64,000 bases of DNA from Candidatus Frackibacter sp. WG13 (GTDB lineage: Bacteria; Bacillota; Halanaerobiia; Halobacteroidales; Acetohalobiaceae), in contig NZ_FOTT01000001.1 in assembly GCF_900114655.1 (NCBI RefSeq), positions 130,973-194,972 of the forward strand, given 5' to 3'. The translations under genes were made by a program, and so were the position numbers. The notes below the pieces were generated by a model. It was not told the DNA's origin, ran no database searches, and was given only the letters and a program-made list of their open reading frames with translations. Shown here in pieces: positions 35,778-45,572 of this stretch. The stretch's first letter is position 1, and every line of letters starts with the position of its first letter.

Positions 35778-37742
35778 TCAACTAGCAATATTCCTGACAT
35801 CTAAGATTAGTACGACTTCACCAGTTCCTAAGATTGTAGCTCCAGAAACATTGGTGAGAATTGCATCTAAAAAACCACCTAAAGGCTTAACTACTATCTT
35901 TTGCTGGCTAATCAGTTCGTCTACTATTATCCCTACTCTTTCTTCGCCATCTGAGACTATAAGCATCGGAAATTCATCTTTTGATCTTAAATCAGATTCT
36001 TTAAAGCCTAATTTATCATGTAAATAAACTACAGGAATCATTTCATCTCTTAGGATGAAGAACTCCTTACCTTGCATGTATTTAATATCTTGTTTAGATA
36101 GATCATAAACTTCATCTATAATACTCAGCGGCAACACATAAGTCTCTTCTTTAACTTTAATCAATAAAGCTTCAACTATAGCTAAAGTTAGTGGTAGCCT
36201 AATAATGAACTCCGTTCCTATTCCTAATTCTGATTTAACTTTAATTTGACCACCTAATGATTCAATAGTATTTTTTACTACATCCATTCCTACACCTCGA
36301 CCAGAAATATCTGTTACTCCTTGAGCCGTACTTAACCCTGGTGCAAAGATTAAATCAACAATTTCATTATCACTCATCTCTGTTAACCTCTCATGGTTAA
36401 CTAATCCATTTTCAATTACTTTCTCTTTGATACTTTCTATGTTTATCCCTGCTCCATCATCTTTGATAACTATTTCTACTGTGTTTCCTTTTTGGGTTGC
36501 TATAATAGAAATAGTACCTATTTCATCTTTCCCTCTTTCTATTCGCTCTTTAGGAGTTTCTATACCATGGTCAATGCAGTTTCTAAGCAAATGTATTAAT
36601 GGATCACTTAACTCTTCGATAATAACCCTATCTAATTCAGTTTCTTGTCCTTCAATTTCCAAATCAATCTTTTTATTCATCTCTTTGGCTAAATCTCGTG
36701 CCATTCTTGGCAATCTATTAGTAACCCTATTTAAAGGAGTCATTCGCAAATCCATGATAATTCTATGTAATTTATCTGTTACTCGGTCTACATTCTCCAT
36801 TGCTTCTCTTTCTTGTAAATGTTTAGAATCATAGTTCAACTCATTAATCTGAGACTTATTAATCATTAATTCTCCTACTAAATTCATCAATTCATCTAAG
36901 CGACCAACATCTACTCTCACTGTAGAAGTTAAGTTAAAGTTATTTGCTCTTTCTTCAGCATTAGTACCAGTTGAACTATCTTGTGCTATATTCAAATCAT
37001 CTATATCTAATTTATTAACTTCTAATTTAGCAAGGTCAGCTTCATCACTAATTACTGATTCTATCTCTGAAGTAGACTTAAGTGTAGATAATAATAATCT
37101 AAAAACTGAACAATCTAATTCTCCGGCTTCAATTAATGCCAATTCTGGATCACTCTTGATAATTCTTCCTCTACTTTGCATCTGATTAATTATCATAAAA
37201 GCCCGTGCTGATTTTAATTGTGTATCTGCATTCAATTCAATATTAATCTCTAAACAATTCTTATTATCTTCTAATTCTTCTTTAATCTTTAATATATCTT
37301 CTTTATCTAAATAAAGCCCATTCTTATTCTGAGGACCCTTTGATTTCGATTTACATTCATGATTATCTAGTTGTGAAATTAATTCTTCAACCTTCATTTG
37401 AAAATTTTCAGGTTTAAACTTGCCATTCTGACTGATTTCTTGAATAATCAACTCTAGTTGATCTAAAGCAGAAAATAAGATATTAATAAGTTCTGAATCA
37501 ATTAAAATCTCTTCTTTACGAATTAAATCAAATATATTCTCTAAAGAATGAGTCAAATCAACTAACAACCCGAAATTCATAGCTCCAGCCATTCCTTTTA
37601 AAGAATGAACAGCTCTAAACAATTCATCAACTTCTTTGAATTTCTCTCCTGCCTCTTCTAATTCTAATAAATATTTATTTAAAATTTGTAAATATTCATT
37701 TGCTTCAACTATAAAATCATCTAAATACTTAGAATTATCCAC
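35778..37742 (-). CDS. cheA: Chemotaxis histidine kinase CheA
   Basis: 654 residues. P1 HPt domain with the phosphorylated His in FRAVHSLKGMAGAMNF (about 43-58), P2 CheY/CheB-binding region (about 150-230), P3 dimerisation, P4 kinase with N-box LIHLLRNCIDHGIETPKERI (about 395), DDGAGI, SGRGVGMDVVKN and GIGTEFIIRLPLT, then a CheW-like P5. GTG start after GGGGAGGTG. A minus-strand TATAAT at 37796-37801 in the 135-bp upstream gap could be a weak internal promoter but has no good -35. No cheB or cheR is linked. Confidence 0.96.
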   Translation of the reverse strand: MDNSKYLDDFIVEANEYLQILNKYLLELEEAGEKFKEVDELFRAVHSLKGMAGAMNFGLLVDLTHSLENIFDLIRKEEILIDSELINILFSALDQLELIIQEISQNGKFKPENFQMKVEELISQLDNHECKSKSKGPQNKNGLYLDKEDILKIKEELEDNKNCLEINIELNADTQLKSARAFMIINQMQSRGRIIKSDPELALIEAGELDCSVFRLLLSTLKSTSEIESVISDEADLAKLEVNKLDIDDLNIAQDSSTGTNAEERANNFNLTSTVRVDVGRLDELMNLVGELMINKSQINELNYDSKHLQEREAMENVDRVTDKLHRIIMDLRMTPLNRVTNRLPRMARDLAKEMNKKIDLEIEGQETELDRVIIEELSDPLIHLLRNCIDHGIETPKERIERGKDEIGTISIIATQKGNTVEIVIKDDGAGINIESIKEKVIENGLVNHERLTEMSDNEIVDLIFAPGLSTAQGVTDISGRGVGMDVVKNTIESLGGQIKVKSELGIGTEFIIRLPLTLAIVEALLIKVKEETYVLPLSIIDEVYDLSKQDIKYMQGKEFFILRDEMIPVVYLHDKLGFKESDLRSKDEFPMLIVSDGEERVGIIVDELISQQKIVVKPLGGFLDAILTNVSGATILGTGEVVLILDVRNIAS

Positions 37743-37877
37743 CGAAATCTCACCTCCCCTTCACCATCTTACTAAACCTCTTGCATAATCAGTTAATTAT
37801 ACTCTAAATGTCTTTTAAGCTGATATTGTTCCATTTCAATATTAAATGAATCTTATTATTATATAATTCGATATAAA

Positions 37878-38579
37878 TTACAAAAGCCCTTTTCTATGTA
37901 ATTCTAATTGTTTCTGTAGACCCCACTGTACTATCTCATCCTGTTTAGAACGATTAAAATTAATAAATTCAATGCCTAAACCTAATCTATCTGAACGATT
38001 AGGCAATTCATCAATCCTTACTACTTTTCCTAATACTTTTTGAAAATTTAATTCTTTTACATCAAATTTCAATTCTATAAATACATCCAGAGGAATATAC
38101 TTATCAACTACTAATAATACTCCTCCCCCACTTATATCTTCAGTTACAGCTTCTTGAAAATCATTCTGTTCCGCTTCATCATAACCTAAGTTTATTAAAT
38201 CATTTATCTGACCATTTATACTATCTACAATTAAGCGCCGATAGTAAACAGTCTCTCTAATAGGGACACGTACAAAATCTCTTCTTTGGATCTTCTCAAC
38301 TTTAGATGGGTATTGTAATTTGCAAGTGCCTATATTCCCTTCCATCTGCCTTGACAGAACTTGCGTGTCGAATTTATACTTAGCAACTTGGTCTGTATAA
38401 ATTACTTCTAATTTGGTTCCTACTGGTAACGGTATTAATGTCTCCTTCTTAATCGGTAATGTAACTTGAATTTCCTGGTTATCTATTCTTGTTACTTGGC
38501 TTAAATACTCTCCATTATACACTCCAGATTTAACATGTAATTCTACCGATTGATTAACCTGCAGTTTTAAATTTGCCAC
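37878..38579 (-). CDS. PilZ-domain flagellar brake protein (YcgR type)
   Basis: 233 residues. N-terminal YcgR-like beta-barrel domain (about 1-95), then a PilZ domain starting at the c-di-GMP-binding RRDFVRVPIRE (RxxxR, about 98-108) with the second motif DISGGGVLLVVDK (DxSxxG, about 160-172). Proteins of this family slow or stop the motor when c-di-GMP is high. GTG start after GGAGG. It takes the place between flhG and cheA where B. subtilis has cheB. Confidence 0.9.
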   Translation of the reverse strand: MANLKLQVNQSVELHVKSGVYNGEYLSQVTRIDNQEIQVTLPIKKETLIPLPVGTKLEVIYTDQVAKYKFDTQVLSRQMEGNIGTCKLQYPSKVEKIQRRDFVRVPIRETVYYRRLIVDSINGQINDLINLGYDEAEQNDFQEAVTEDISGGGVLLVVDKYIPLDVFIELKFDVKELNFQKVLGKVVRIDELPNRSDRLGLGIEFINFNRSKQDEIVQWGLQKQLELHRKGLL

Positions 38580-38611
38580 TACTTATTCCTCCCTGTATTC
38601 ATTAGCTATAT

Positions 38612-39493
38612 CTAAGATAAACCAATCAATTTACTAAAGAAACCTTTAATTCCCCCTGACTTCTCTTCTACTTCAATATCTAACAATTCATTCTTAATCT
38701 CATTAATCGCATTAGCCGCTTTACAGTTAGGAAACTCTAATATAAAAGGTTTCTGTTTCTTTACAGCTTTAACCACATTCTTATCACTAGGAATCATCCC
38801 TAATATACTTAAATTAACCTCTAAAAAGTCTTTGGCCACCTTACTTAAGCGTTTAGAAACATTCTCTCCTTCTTTTGAATTCTCAATTTGATTAATTACT
38901 AAATTAACTCGAGAATTCTTCTGTCGCTTAGCAATAACCTTTATAATACCATAAGCATCAGTTACTGAAGTTGGCTCTGGAGTAGAAATCACAATAATTT
39001 CATCAGCTGCTAAGATAAAATTAACTACACTCTTAGAAACTCCAGCTCCAGTATCTATTAAGATAATATCGTACTTATCCTCTAATATCTGCCAACCCTT
39101 AATAAAATTTTGTAATTGATAATCTGATAGATTAGCTAATTCTTCTACACCTGAAATCCCAGGAATGATGTCTAATCCTTTAGGTCCCTTCATAATAATT
39201 TCTGTTATTTCTTTCTGTCCACTAATCATATGATTTAAATTATACTGAGGAGCTACCCCTAAGACAACATCTATATTCGCCATTCCTAAGTCGGCATCAA
39301 TAATAGCTACTTTCTTTCCTTCTGATTTAAGTGCTAATGATAAGTTAACAGTAAAATTTGTCTTGCCAACTCCACCTTTACCACTAGTAATAGCATAGGT
39401 TTTGGTTAAATTCTCTTGCTGATTCTGTTTTGACTTCTTATTCTCTCTTCCCCTAACCAACTCTCTTAATTTATGAGCCTGGTCTCTCATCAT
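38612..39493 (-). CDS. flhG: Flagellar number regulator FlhG (MinD/ParA-type ATPase)
   Basis: 293 residues. Deviant Walker A SGKGGVGKTNFTVNLSLAL (about 33-51), Walker B region IILIDTGAG and a C-terminal amphipathic tail (IKGFFSKLIGLS) for membrane binding. FlhG sets flagellar number and position and stimulates the FlhF GTPase; the N-terminal DQAHKLRELV matches the FlhF-activating helix of the family. Overlaps the flhF end by four bases. Confidence 0.95.
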   Translation of the reverse strand: MMRDQAHKLRELVRGRENKKSKQNQQENLTKTYAITSGKGGVGKTNFTVNLSLALKSEGKKVAIIDADLGMANIDVVLGVAPQYNLNHMISGQKEITEIIMKGPKGLDIIPGISGVEELANLSDYQLQNFIKGWQILEDKYDIILIDTGAGVSKSVVNFILAADEIIVISTPEPTSVTDAYGIIKVIAKRQKNSRVNLVINQIENSKEGENVSKRLSKVAKDFLEVNLSILGMIPSDKNVVKAVKKQKPFILEFPNCKAANAINEIKNELLDIEVEEKSGGIKGFFSKLIGLS

Positions 39494-40566
39494 AATTGCT
39501 CCTTTAAAAAGTTATCAACTATCTTTTTAGGATCCAGCACTTCTATATCTTCTGGTACATTTTGACCGTTAGTTATATACGATAAAGGCTTATCAAACTC
39601 TTCTACTACATTTAAGAGAATGCCTAAGTTATTAGTTTCATCTAATTTAGTAAAGATAAACTTATCTATACCTATACTCTCAAAATTTAAAATAATATCA
39701 ATAATATCATTAAATTTAGTAGTTGCACTTAATACCAAATATTTTTCATCAATCTTAGCACTATCTATCAATGCATTTAATTCAGACATCTGCATTTGAT
39801 TCTTCTGGCTTCTACCAGCCGTATCAATTAAGACTATATCTTTATCCATAAACTTATCTATCGAACGATTGAGCTCTGAGGGCGTAAAGACTACTTCTAA
39901 AGAAGAACCTATGATTTCACTATAAGTCTTTAACTGTTCTACTGCAGCTACTCGATAAGTATCTGCAGTTATTAATGCTACATTCTTATTCTTAATCAAG
40001 TTAAAATTTGCTGCTAATTTAGCTATTGTTGTTGTCTTTCCTACTCCAGTAGGTCCTATTAAAGCAACCACTTTAGGTGTCTTACTATCAAGTTCTACTG
40101 GAGATACCTTAGCTAGTCTTTTTTCTAATTCTGTGGCTAGAATTTCTTTAGTTTTACTATGATCACCAAAGTCCTGTGGTTCTAATTCATCGGTAATTGA
40201 CCGTAAAATTTCAGTTGCTAATTCTTCTTTAACTCCACAAGTCAATAATTTATCAGTTATCTGTTGTAAGGATTCGGGTAGATGGTTGTAAGAAGCTGTT
40301 AACTGCTTACTTTCTAATTCATTTAAAAAATTATTCATCATCTGCTTCATCTGATTTAATTCTTGTTGTAACTTTTCGTACTTTTGGTTCTCTTCTTGTT
40401 TATCAATAGTAGCTATTACTTCCACTATCTTCTTACCAAAGAAACCGAGAAAACCACCTTTTTTGAACTTGCGAGTATGCAGAATAATAGCATCTGCTCC
40501 TAAATCAGCTTTAACCTTAAACATAGCTTCCTGCATATTCTCACCACGATAACGTTTAACTTCCAT
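39490..40566 (-). CDS. flhF: Flagellar biosynthesis GTPase FlhF
   Basis: 358-residue SRP-type GTPase that places new flagella. N-terminal B domain (VKRYRGENMQEAMFKVKADL and ILHTRKFKKGGFLGFFGKK), N domain (about 100-165), G domain with VALIGPTGVGKTTTIAKLAA (about 171-190), ADTYRVAAVEQLKTY, LIDTAGRSQKN and TKLDE. ATG 40566 directly abuts the flhA stop. Confidence 0.96.
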   Translation of the reverse strand: MEVKRYRGENMQEAMFKVKADLGADAIILHTRKFKKGGFLGFFGKKIVEVIATIDKQEENQKYEKLQQELNQMKQMMNNFLNELESKQLTASYNHLPESLQQITDKLLTCGVKEELATEILRSITDELEPQDFGDHSKTKEILATELEKRLAKVSPVELDSKTPKVVALIGPTGVGKTTTIAKLAANFNLIKNKNVALITADTYRVAAVEQLKTYSEIIGSSLEVVFTPSELNRSIDKFMDKDIVLIDTAGRSQKNQMQMSELNALIDSAKIDEKYLVLSATTKFNDIIDIILNFESIGIDKFIFTKLDETNNLGILLNVVEEFDKPLSYITNGQNVPEDIEVLDPKKIVDNFLKEQL

Positions 40567-42639
40567 TTATAAGCTCACCATCCCTACGGTTTGTACATTT
40601 AAATTTGGTTCTAGTTCATTAAATGATAGTACAGTCAAATCCGACGCAACCTGTTCTGTTAAGTTCTTGAAATGATATCTAATTACCGGCGAAGTAAGAA
40701 CGATCGGATCATAACCTTGTGACATCATCTGTTGAATCTGCTGTGATAAATTATTAAATAATTGTTGTGCTGCATTAGGATCCATAGTTACATATGATCC
40801 CTGTTCAGTATGTTCAATTGAATTAGAAATCTTTTCTTCTAGTTCTGGAGCTAAAGTAAGAACATTAATATTATTGTTTTCATCTTTATATAGTTCGGAG
40901 ATCTGTCTTGATAATGCTTGCCGTACATACTCTGTTAAAATATCAGTATCATTTGTATTACGTGCTTGGTCAGCTAATGTCTCTAAGATTGTTACTAAAT
41001 CCCTAACTGGTACTCCTTCTCGTAATAAGTTCTGTAAAACCTTCTGAATTTCACCGATAGACATTAGATCTGGGATTAATTCATCAACTACTGCCGAATA
41101 ATCTTCTCTTAAATTATCAATTAATTCCTTTACTTCTTGTCTACCTAATAATTCGTGAGCATGTTGCTTAATCAGTTCTGTTAAATGAGTTGCTACTACA
41201 GAAGGGGGGTCTACTACCGTATATCCCGCTAATTCTGCTTTTTCTTTCTGTTCTTCAGTTATCCACATAGCCGGTAAACCAAATGCTGGTTCTGTCGTTT
41301 CAATACCATCTAACTCCTCAGTTACCATTCCAGAATCCATAGCCATATAATGATTAATCATAATTTCATGCTGAGCAATCTTAATCCCCCGTAAATTAAC
41401 TCGATAACGATTCGGTTCTAATTGCATATTATCTCGGATACGAATTGGTGGAATAATAATTCCTAATTCTAATGCACATTGACGTCGAATCATCGATACT
41501 CTATCTAAAAGATCTCCCCCTTGTTCGGGTACTACTAAGGGAATCAGATTATAACCGACTTCTACTTCCATTGGGTCTACCCGTAATAGTTCATCAATAC
41601 TTTCTTGTTCTTGATATTGAGCTATTTCCTCTTCCTCTTCAGTTGCTGCGATTTCTTCAGTTAATTCCTGTTCAGTCTGATATAAAACATAACCTAAACC
41701 ACCTAAGATTACTGCTAATATTAGGAACGGAATGGTTGGTAATCCACCTACAAAGGCTAAAATTACTAATAATCCCGAAACAATTAATAGGCTCTTCGGT
41801 TGAGCAAAGATTTGATTAGATAGATCAGTTCCTAAGTTAGATTCAGAGGCAGCTCTAGTCACTACAATACCGGTCGCCGTTGAAATTAAGAGAGCTGGAA
41901 TCTGACTAACTAATCCATCACCTACCGTCAATAAAGTATAAGTCTGTAATGCCTCTGTAATCGGCATCCCTTGTTGTAAGACACCAATTACTAAACCTCC
42001 AATAACATTTATTAAAGTAATTATAATTCCGGCAATCGCATCACCTTTAACGAACTTACTAGCACCATCCATGGCACCATAAAAGTCAGCTTCATTACGT
42101 ATCTTCTTTCGCTGTTCTCTTGCTTCTGCTTCAGTAATTAAGCCAGCATTCAAATCAGCATCAATACTCATCTGTTTTCCTGGCATAGCATCTAATGTAA
42201 ATCGAGCTGCTACCTCAGCTACTCTTTCCGCACCCTTAGTGATTACTACAAACTGAATAACTACTAGGATAATAAAGATGACAAATCCTACTACATAATT
42301 CCCGCCTACTACAAACTCTCCGAAGCTTGCAACTACCTCGCCAGCATATCCTTCTCCCAAAATAAGTCTTGTTGTCGACACATTAAGTGCTAAACGAAAT
42401 AAGGTTGCTATTAATAATAACGAAGGAAAGACCGAAAATTCTAATGGTTCCTTGGTATACATCGAGACCAAAAGGACCGTTAATCCAAAGGCAATGTTAC
42501 AAGTTAAAAGTAGATCTAATAAAAAAGTAGGAACCGGAATAATGAACATAATTACGATAGTAACAACAGCCAATGCAAAAATAATATCATTATATTGATT
42601 AATGCCACCTTGAGGTAGCCTATCCGCTGGAGTAGACAA
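40567..42639 (-). CDS. flhA: Flagellar export apparatus protein FlhA
   Basis: 690-residue inner-membrane export component. About eight N-terminal helices, the FHIPEP-type loop (ERVAEVAARFTLDAMPGKQM, about 144-163) and FVKGDAIAGIIITLIN. The cytoplasmic C-terminal domain (about 330-690) forms the nonameric docking ring for substrates. TTG start (encoding STPADRLP next) after AGGGGG. It follows flhB by two bases. Confidence 0.97.
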   Translation of the reverse strand: MSTPADRLPQGGINQYNDIIFALAVVTIVIMFIIPVPTFLLDLLLTCNIAFGLTVLLVSMYTKEPLEFSVFPSLLLIATLFRLALNVSTTRLILGEGYAGEVVASFGEFVVGGNYVVGFVIFIILVVIQFVVITKGAERVAEVAARFTLDAMPGKQMSIDADLNAGLITEAEAREQRKKIRNEADFYGAMDGASKFVKGDAIAGIIITLINVIGGLVIGVLQQGMPITEALQTYTLLTVGDGLVSQIPALLISTATGIVVTRAASESNLGTDLSNQIFAQPKSLLIVSGLLVILAFVGGLPTIPFLILAVILGGLGYVLYQTEQELTEEIAATEEEEEIAQYQEQESIDELLRVDPMEVEVGYNLIPLVVPEQGGDLLDRVSMIRRQCALELGIIIPPIRIRDNMQLEPNRYRVNLRGIKIAQHEIMINHYMAMDSGMVTEELDGIETTEPAFGLPAMWITEEQKEKAELAGYTVVDPPSVVATHLTELIKQHAHELLGRQEVKELIDNLREDYSAVVDELIPDLMSIGEIQKVLQNLLREGVPVRDLVTILETLADQARNTNDTDILTEYVRQALSRQISELYKDENNNINVLTLAPELEEKISNSIEHTEQGSYVTMDPNAAQQLFNNLSQQIQQMMSQGYDPIVLTSPVIRYHFKNLTEQVASDLTVLSFNELEPNLNVQTVGMVSL

Positions 42640-42641
42640 AT

Positions 42642-43703
42642 CTAATACCCCCTTTCGTTATTTAATTGGTATACATAAGCTAATATTTCAGCTACTGCCT
42701 GATATAACTCTACCGGAATCTCTTGACCGATTTCAGCTTCTGCATACAATGCTCTTGCTAAAGGCTTCTCTTCTACAATCTCTATATCATGTTCTTTAGC
42801 CTTTTCTTTAATTTTTTGGGCGACTTCCCCTTTACCTTTACCAATTATTACTGGCGCTTCCATTGTATCCATATCAAATTTGATTGCTACTGCAATATGA
42901 GTCGGGTTAGTAATTACTACATCAGCATCAGGAATATCAGACATCATCCTATTCATAGCTAACTTCTGTTGTTCCTCTTTAATTCGTTTCTGTACCTCTG
43001 GACTACCTTCAGTCTGCTTCCTTTCTTCTTTTACTTGCTGCTTTGTCATCTTTAAATCCTGTTCATGCTGCCATTTTTGATATATAAAATCACCGACTCC
43101 TAATATAATTAATATAATACTAATCTTAATTGCCAACGAATAAACTATCCCGCCAATTAACCTAAGTGCTTGGTCTAAACTCATCTTTCCTAATAACAAT
43201 ATATCTGATAATCTGCTCTTAATTGTCAAGTATGCAATTACTCCAACAATGCTTATCTTTAATAATGACTTTAAAAACTCTACAAATGTCTTTTTAGAAA
43301 ACATATTCTTAAAACCAGAAATTGGATTCAACTTACTAATCTTAGGTTGAATTGCTTTTGGTGTAAAAAGAAATCCAGTTTGAAAAATTCCTAAAGCGCT
43401 ACCAATCACCGCAGTTACAACCATAATCGGGGCTATTAATTGAAGAATAAAACGCATTATTTCTAATAATAAAGTATGAAAATTACGAGCAGTTAAGGCT
43501 AAAGTTAAATAATCACTCAAGAACTTAGTCATAAATTCTGATAATTCAACAATCATACTATTCATTAAAAAGAAAAGGACAATAAAACTAAATAATAAGG
43601 TAAATGCCATAGATAAATCTTGACTTTTGGCCACCTGTCCCTCTTCTCGAGCCTCTTGACGCCGTTTGGGGGTCGCCTCTTCGGTCTTTTCTTCAGCTGG
43701 CAT
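42642..43703 (-). CDS. flhB: Flagellar export switch protein FlhB
   Basis: 353 residues. N-terminal KTEEATPKRRQEAREEGQVA, four membrane helices, and a cytoplasmic domain with the self-cleavage motif NPTHIAVAIKF (Asn-Pro-Thr-His, about 266) that sets the switch from hook to filament export. Acts with FliP, FliQ and FliR. ATG follows GGGGGG. It lies 12 bases downstream of the true end of fliR, not of the premature TGA. Confidence 0.97.
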   Translation of the reverse strand: MPAEEKTEEATPKRRQEAREEGQVAKSQDLSMAFTLLFSFIVLFFLMNSMIVELSEFMTKFLSDYLTLALTARNFHTLLLEIMRFILQLIAPIMVVTAVIGSALGIFQTGFLFTPKAIQPKISKLNPISGFKNMFSKKTFVEFLKSLLKISIVGVIAYLTIKSRLSDILLLGKMSLDQALRLIGGIVYSLAIKISIILIILGVGDFIYQKWQHEQDLKMTKQQVKEERKQTEGSPEVQKRIKEEQQKLAMNRMMSDIPDADVVITNPTHIAVAIKFDMDTMEAPVIIGKGKGEVAQKIKEKAKEHDIEIVEEKPLARALYAEAEIGQEIPVELYQAVAEILAYVYQLNNERGY

Positions 43704-43715
43704 ATTAATCCCCCC

Positions 43716-44492
43716 TTAACTACCTAAAATATTAATTATATCATTCATATTAATAAACATATCTCTAAACAACTCTTTCAAGAGTGAAATATAAATCGGC
43801 ATTGTTAAAGATAACAATAAAATTCCTACTAATATTTTAGTAGGGAGACCGACTACAAAGATATTAATCTGAGGTACTGCTCTAGCTACTAAGCCAAAAG
43901 CTATATCAGTTAAAAATCAGACTGCTACTAATGGTAGAGCAATCTTAAAGGCTAGTGGGAATAATTGACCAATAATCTTTAGCAATTTCATAAATAACGC
44001 ATTAGATAACTCTGCTTTAGTTAAAGGAATAATAAGAAAACTTTTATCTAAAGCCTGTAACAAATGATGGTGCCCATTAATTACCAAAAAGAGTAATGTA
44101 GCCAAAATATTTTTAAATTGCCCTGTTAAAGCACTTGGATTTCCATTCTGTGGGTCCATTACATTAGCTAGAGCAAAACCCATTCGCATATCCATAAATT
44201 GACCTGCTAATTGAATACTAACAAATATTAATAGAGCTATAAGTCCTAAAACAAGTCCAATACTAAATTCAGTCAACATATCAAATGTTAGATATATTAA
44301 ATTACTTGGTAGTTCTAAATTATTATTAGAGAGCACATTCCCTAAGATAAAAGTTATTAATAACGCTAATCCGAGTCTAATACGAGTAGGAATAGTTCGA
44401 CTACCATAAAAAGGAGTAATTATAAATAGACCAGTAACCCTCATCAAAATTAAGACTCTTTGATATATGATCTGCATAATCGCTAAATCCAT
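43716..44492 (-). pseudogene. fliR: FliR, flagellar export gate protein, interrupted by an in-frame TGA
   Basis: The frame encodes 258 codons, a normal FliR length, but codon 192 is TGA (43917-43919). Before it: MDLAIMQIIYQRVLILMR, YGSRTIPTRIRLGLALL, FAL.NVMDPQNGN-type segment and ALPLVAV. After it the frame continues with FLTDIAFGLVARAVPQINIF, VVGLPTKILVGILLL and a membrane helix to a TAA at 43716, exactly the conserved FliR C-terminus. Translation stopping at TGA would lose the last ~66 residues and part of the gate. Since all neighbours are intact, a recent nonsense mutation (TTA to TGA would do), a sequence error, or readthrough are all possible. Selenocysteine has no precedent in FliR. 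ATG follows AAGGAG. Confidence 0.8.
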
Positions 44493-44506
44493 AGCTATCT
44501 CCTTTA

Positions 44507-44776
44507 CTACCCAACATAACTAGGTATATTTATAAATAAGTTCCGAACAAAATCTAAAAGCACATTTAACATCCAAGGACCAAATACTATAATTGCTCCT
44601 AAAACCGCAAGAATTTTTGGAATAAAAGCTAAAGTTTGTTCTTGAATTTGAGTAGTAGCCTGAAATATACTGACTAGTAGACCGGTTAAAAGACCTAAGC
44701 CTAACATAGGAGCTGTTACCATTAAGACTTTCATTAATGCAGTTCTACCTAAATCAATTACCAACTGTTCCGTCAT
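44507..44776 (-). CDS. fliQ: Flagellar export gate protein FliQ
   Basis: 89 residues, two membrane helices: the first around VTAPMLGLGLLTGLLVSIFQ, the second ILAVLGAIIVFGPWMLNVLL, with the connecting ATTQIQEQTLAFIPK that is the family hallmark. Four copies join FliP5FliR1 to form the export gate. Located between fliP and fliR. Confidence 0.96.
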   Translation of the reverse strand: MTEQLVIDLGRTALMKVLMVTAPMLGLGLLTGLLVSIFQATTQIQEQTLAFIPKILAVLGAIIVFGPWMLNVLLDFVRNLFINIPSYVG

Positions 44777-44798
44777 CTAATAAGCTCCCCTCTACTAA

Positions 44799-45572
44799 CT
44801 AATTAAACGTCATAACTAATGATTTAATAACTAAATACCAACCATCTACTAATACAAATAGTAGTATCTTAAACGGTAATGAAATCATTACTGGCGGTAA
44901 CATCATCATTCCCATAGACATTAACGTACTGGCTACTATCATATCAATAACTATAAAAGGTAGGTAAATTATGAATCCGATTTGAAAAGCAATCCGTAAT
45001 TCACTAATAATATAAGCCGGTATTAAGACATAAGTTGGAATATCTGCTTGATTTTTGGGTCTAGAGACCTTTGCTATATCTACAAAAAGAGCTAAATCTT
45101 TTTCCCGAGTCTGTTTAAACATAAATCCTCTCAATGGCTTTATCGCTTGTCTATATAATTCTTGTTGATTAATCTCATCAGCTAAGTACGGCTGTATAGC
45201 ATTATCATATACTTGCGTAAAGACTGGAGCCATAATAAATATAGTTAAAAAGATTGCTAACCCAATGATTACTTGGTTAGGAGGCATCCGTTGAGTTGCC
45301 AAAGCCCTTCTAATTAAAGATAGGACCACAATAATACGAGTAAATGAAGTTAACATTATTAAAATAGCAGGTGCTAATGATAGTACTGTTAATAATAAAA
45401 GAATCTGTAACGGTAAGACTAAATCTTGATTATTATTAGCATTATCTATATTTAAACTAATATCTGGCAGTTGAAAAGTTGGAGCTGCCTCTACGACTTC
45501 TTGGTAACCAATGACTAATAATAGTAATAATCCTAATACTACTAAAATAGATCTCTTTCTATTTTTAAACAT
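44799..45572 (-). CDS. fliP: Flagellar export gate protein FliP
   Basis: 257 residues. Cleavable-type signal (ILVVLGLLLLLVIGYQEVVEA), a periplasmic segment, then four helices. Signatures: LTSFTRIIVVLSLIRRALAT (about 78-97), PPNQVIIGLAIFLT, and the C-terminal MGMMMLPPVMISLPFKILLF. ATG 45572 is preferred (ATGTTTAA overlap with the fliO stop); an in-frame ATG at 45584 lies against the ribosome binding site. Confidence 0.96.
   Translation of the reverse strand: MFKNRKRSILVVLGLLLLLVIGYQEVVEAAPTFQLPDISLNIDNANNNQDLVLPLQILLLLTVLSLAPAILIMLTSFTRIIVVLSLIRRALATQRMPPNQVIIGLAIFLTIFIMAPVFTQVYDNAIQPYLADEINQQELYRQAIKPLRGFMFKQTREKDLALFVDIAKVSRPKNQADIPTYVLIPAYIISELRIAFQIGFIIYLPFIVIDMIVASTLMSMGMMMLPPVMISLPFKILLFVLVDGWYLVIKSLVMTFN

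Noticed and set aside
43917-43919. Selenocysteine or tryptophan recoding at the fliR TGA
   Set aside because: FliR is not a known selenoprotein, no obvious SECIS stem follows the codon, and TGA clearly ends fliM and motB while TGG encodes Trp in neighbouring genes.
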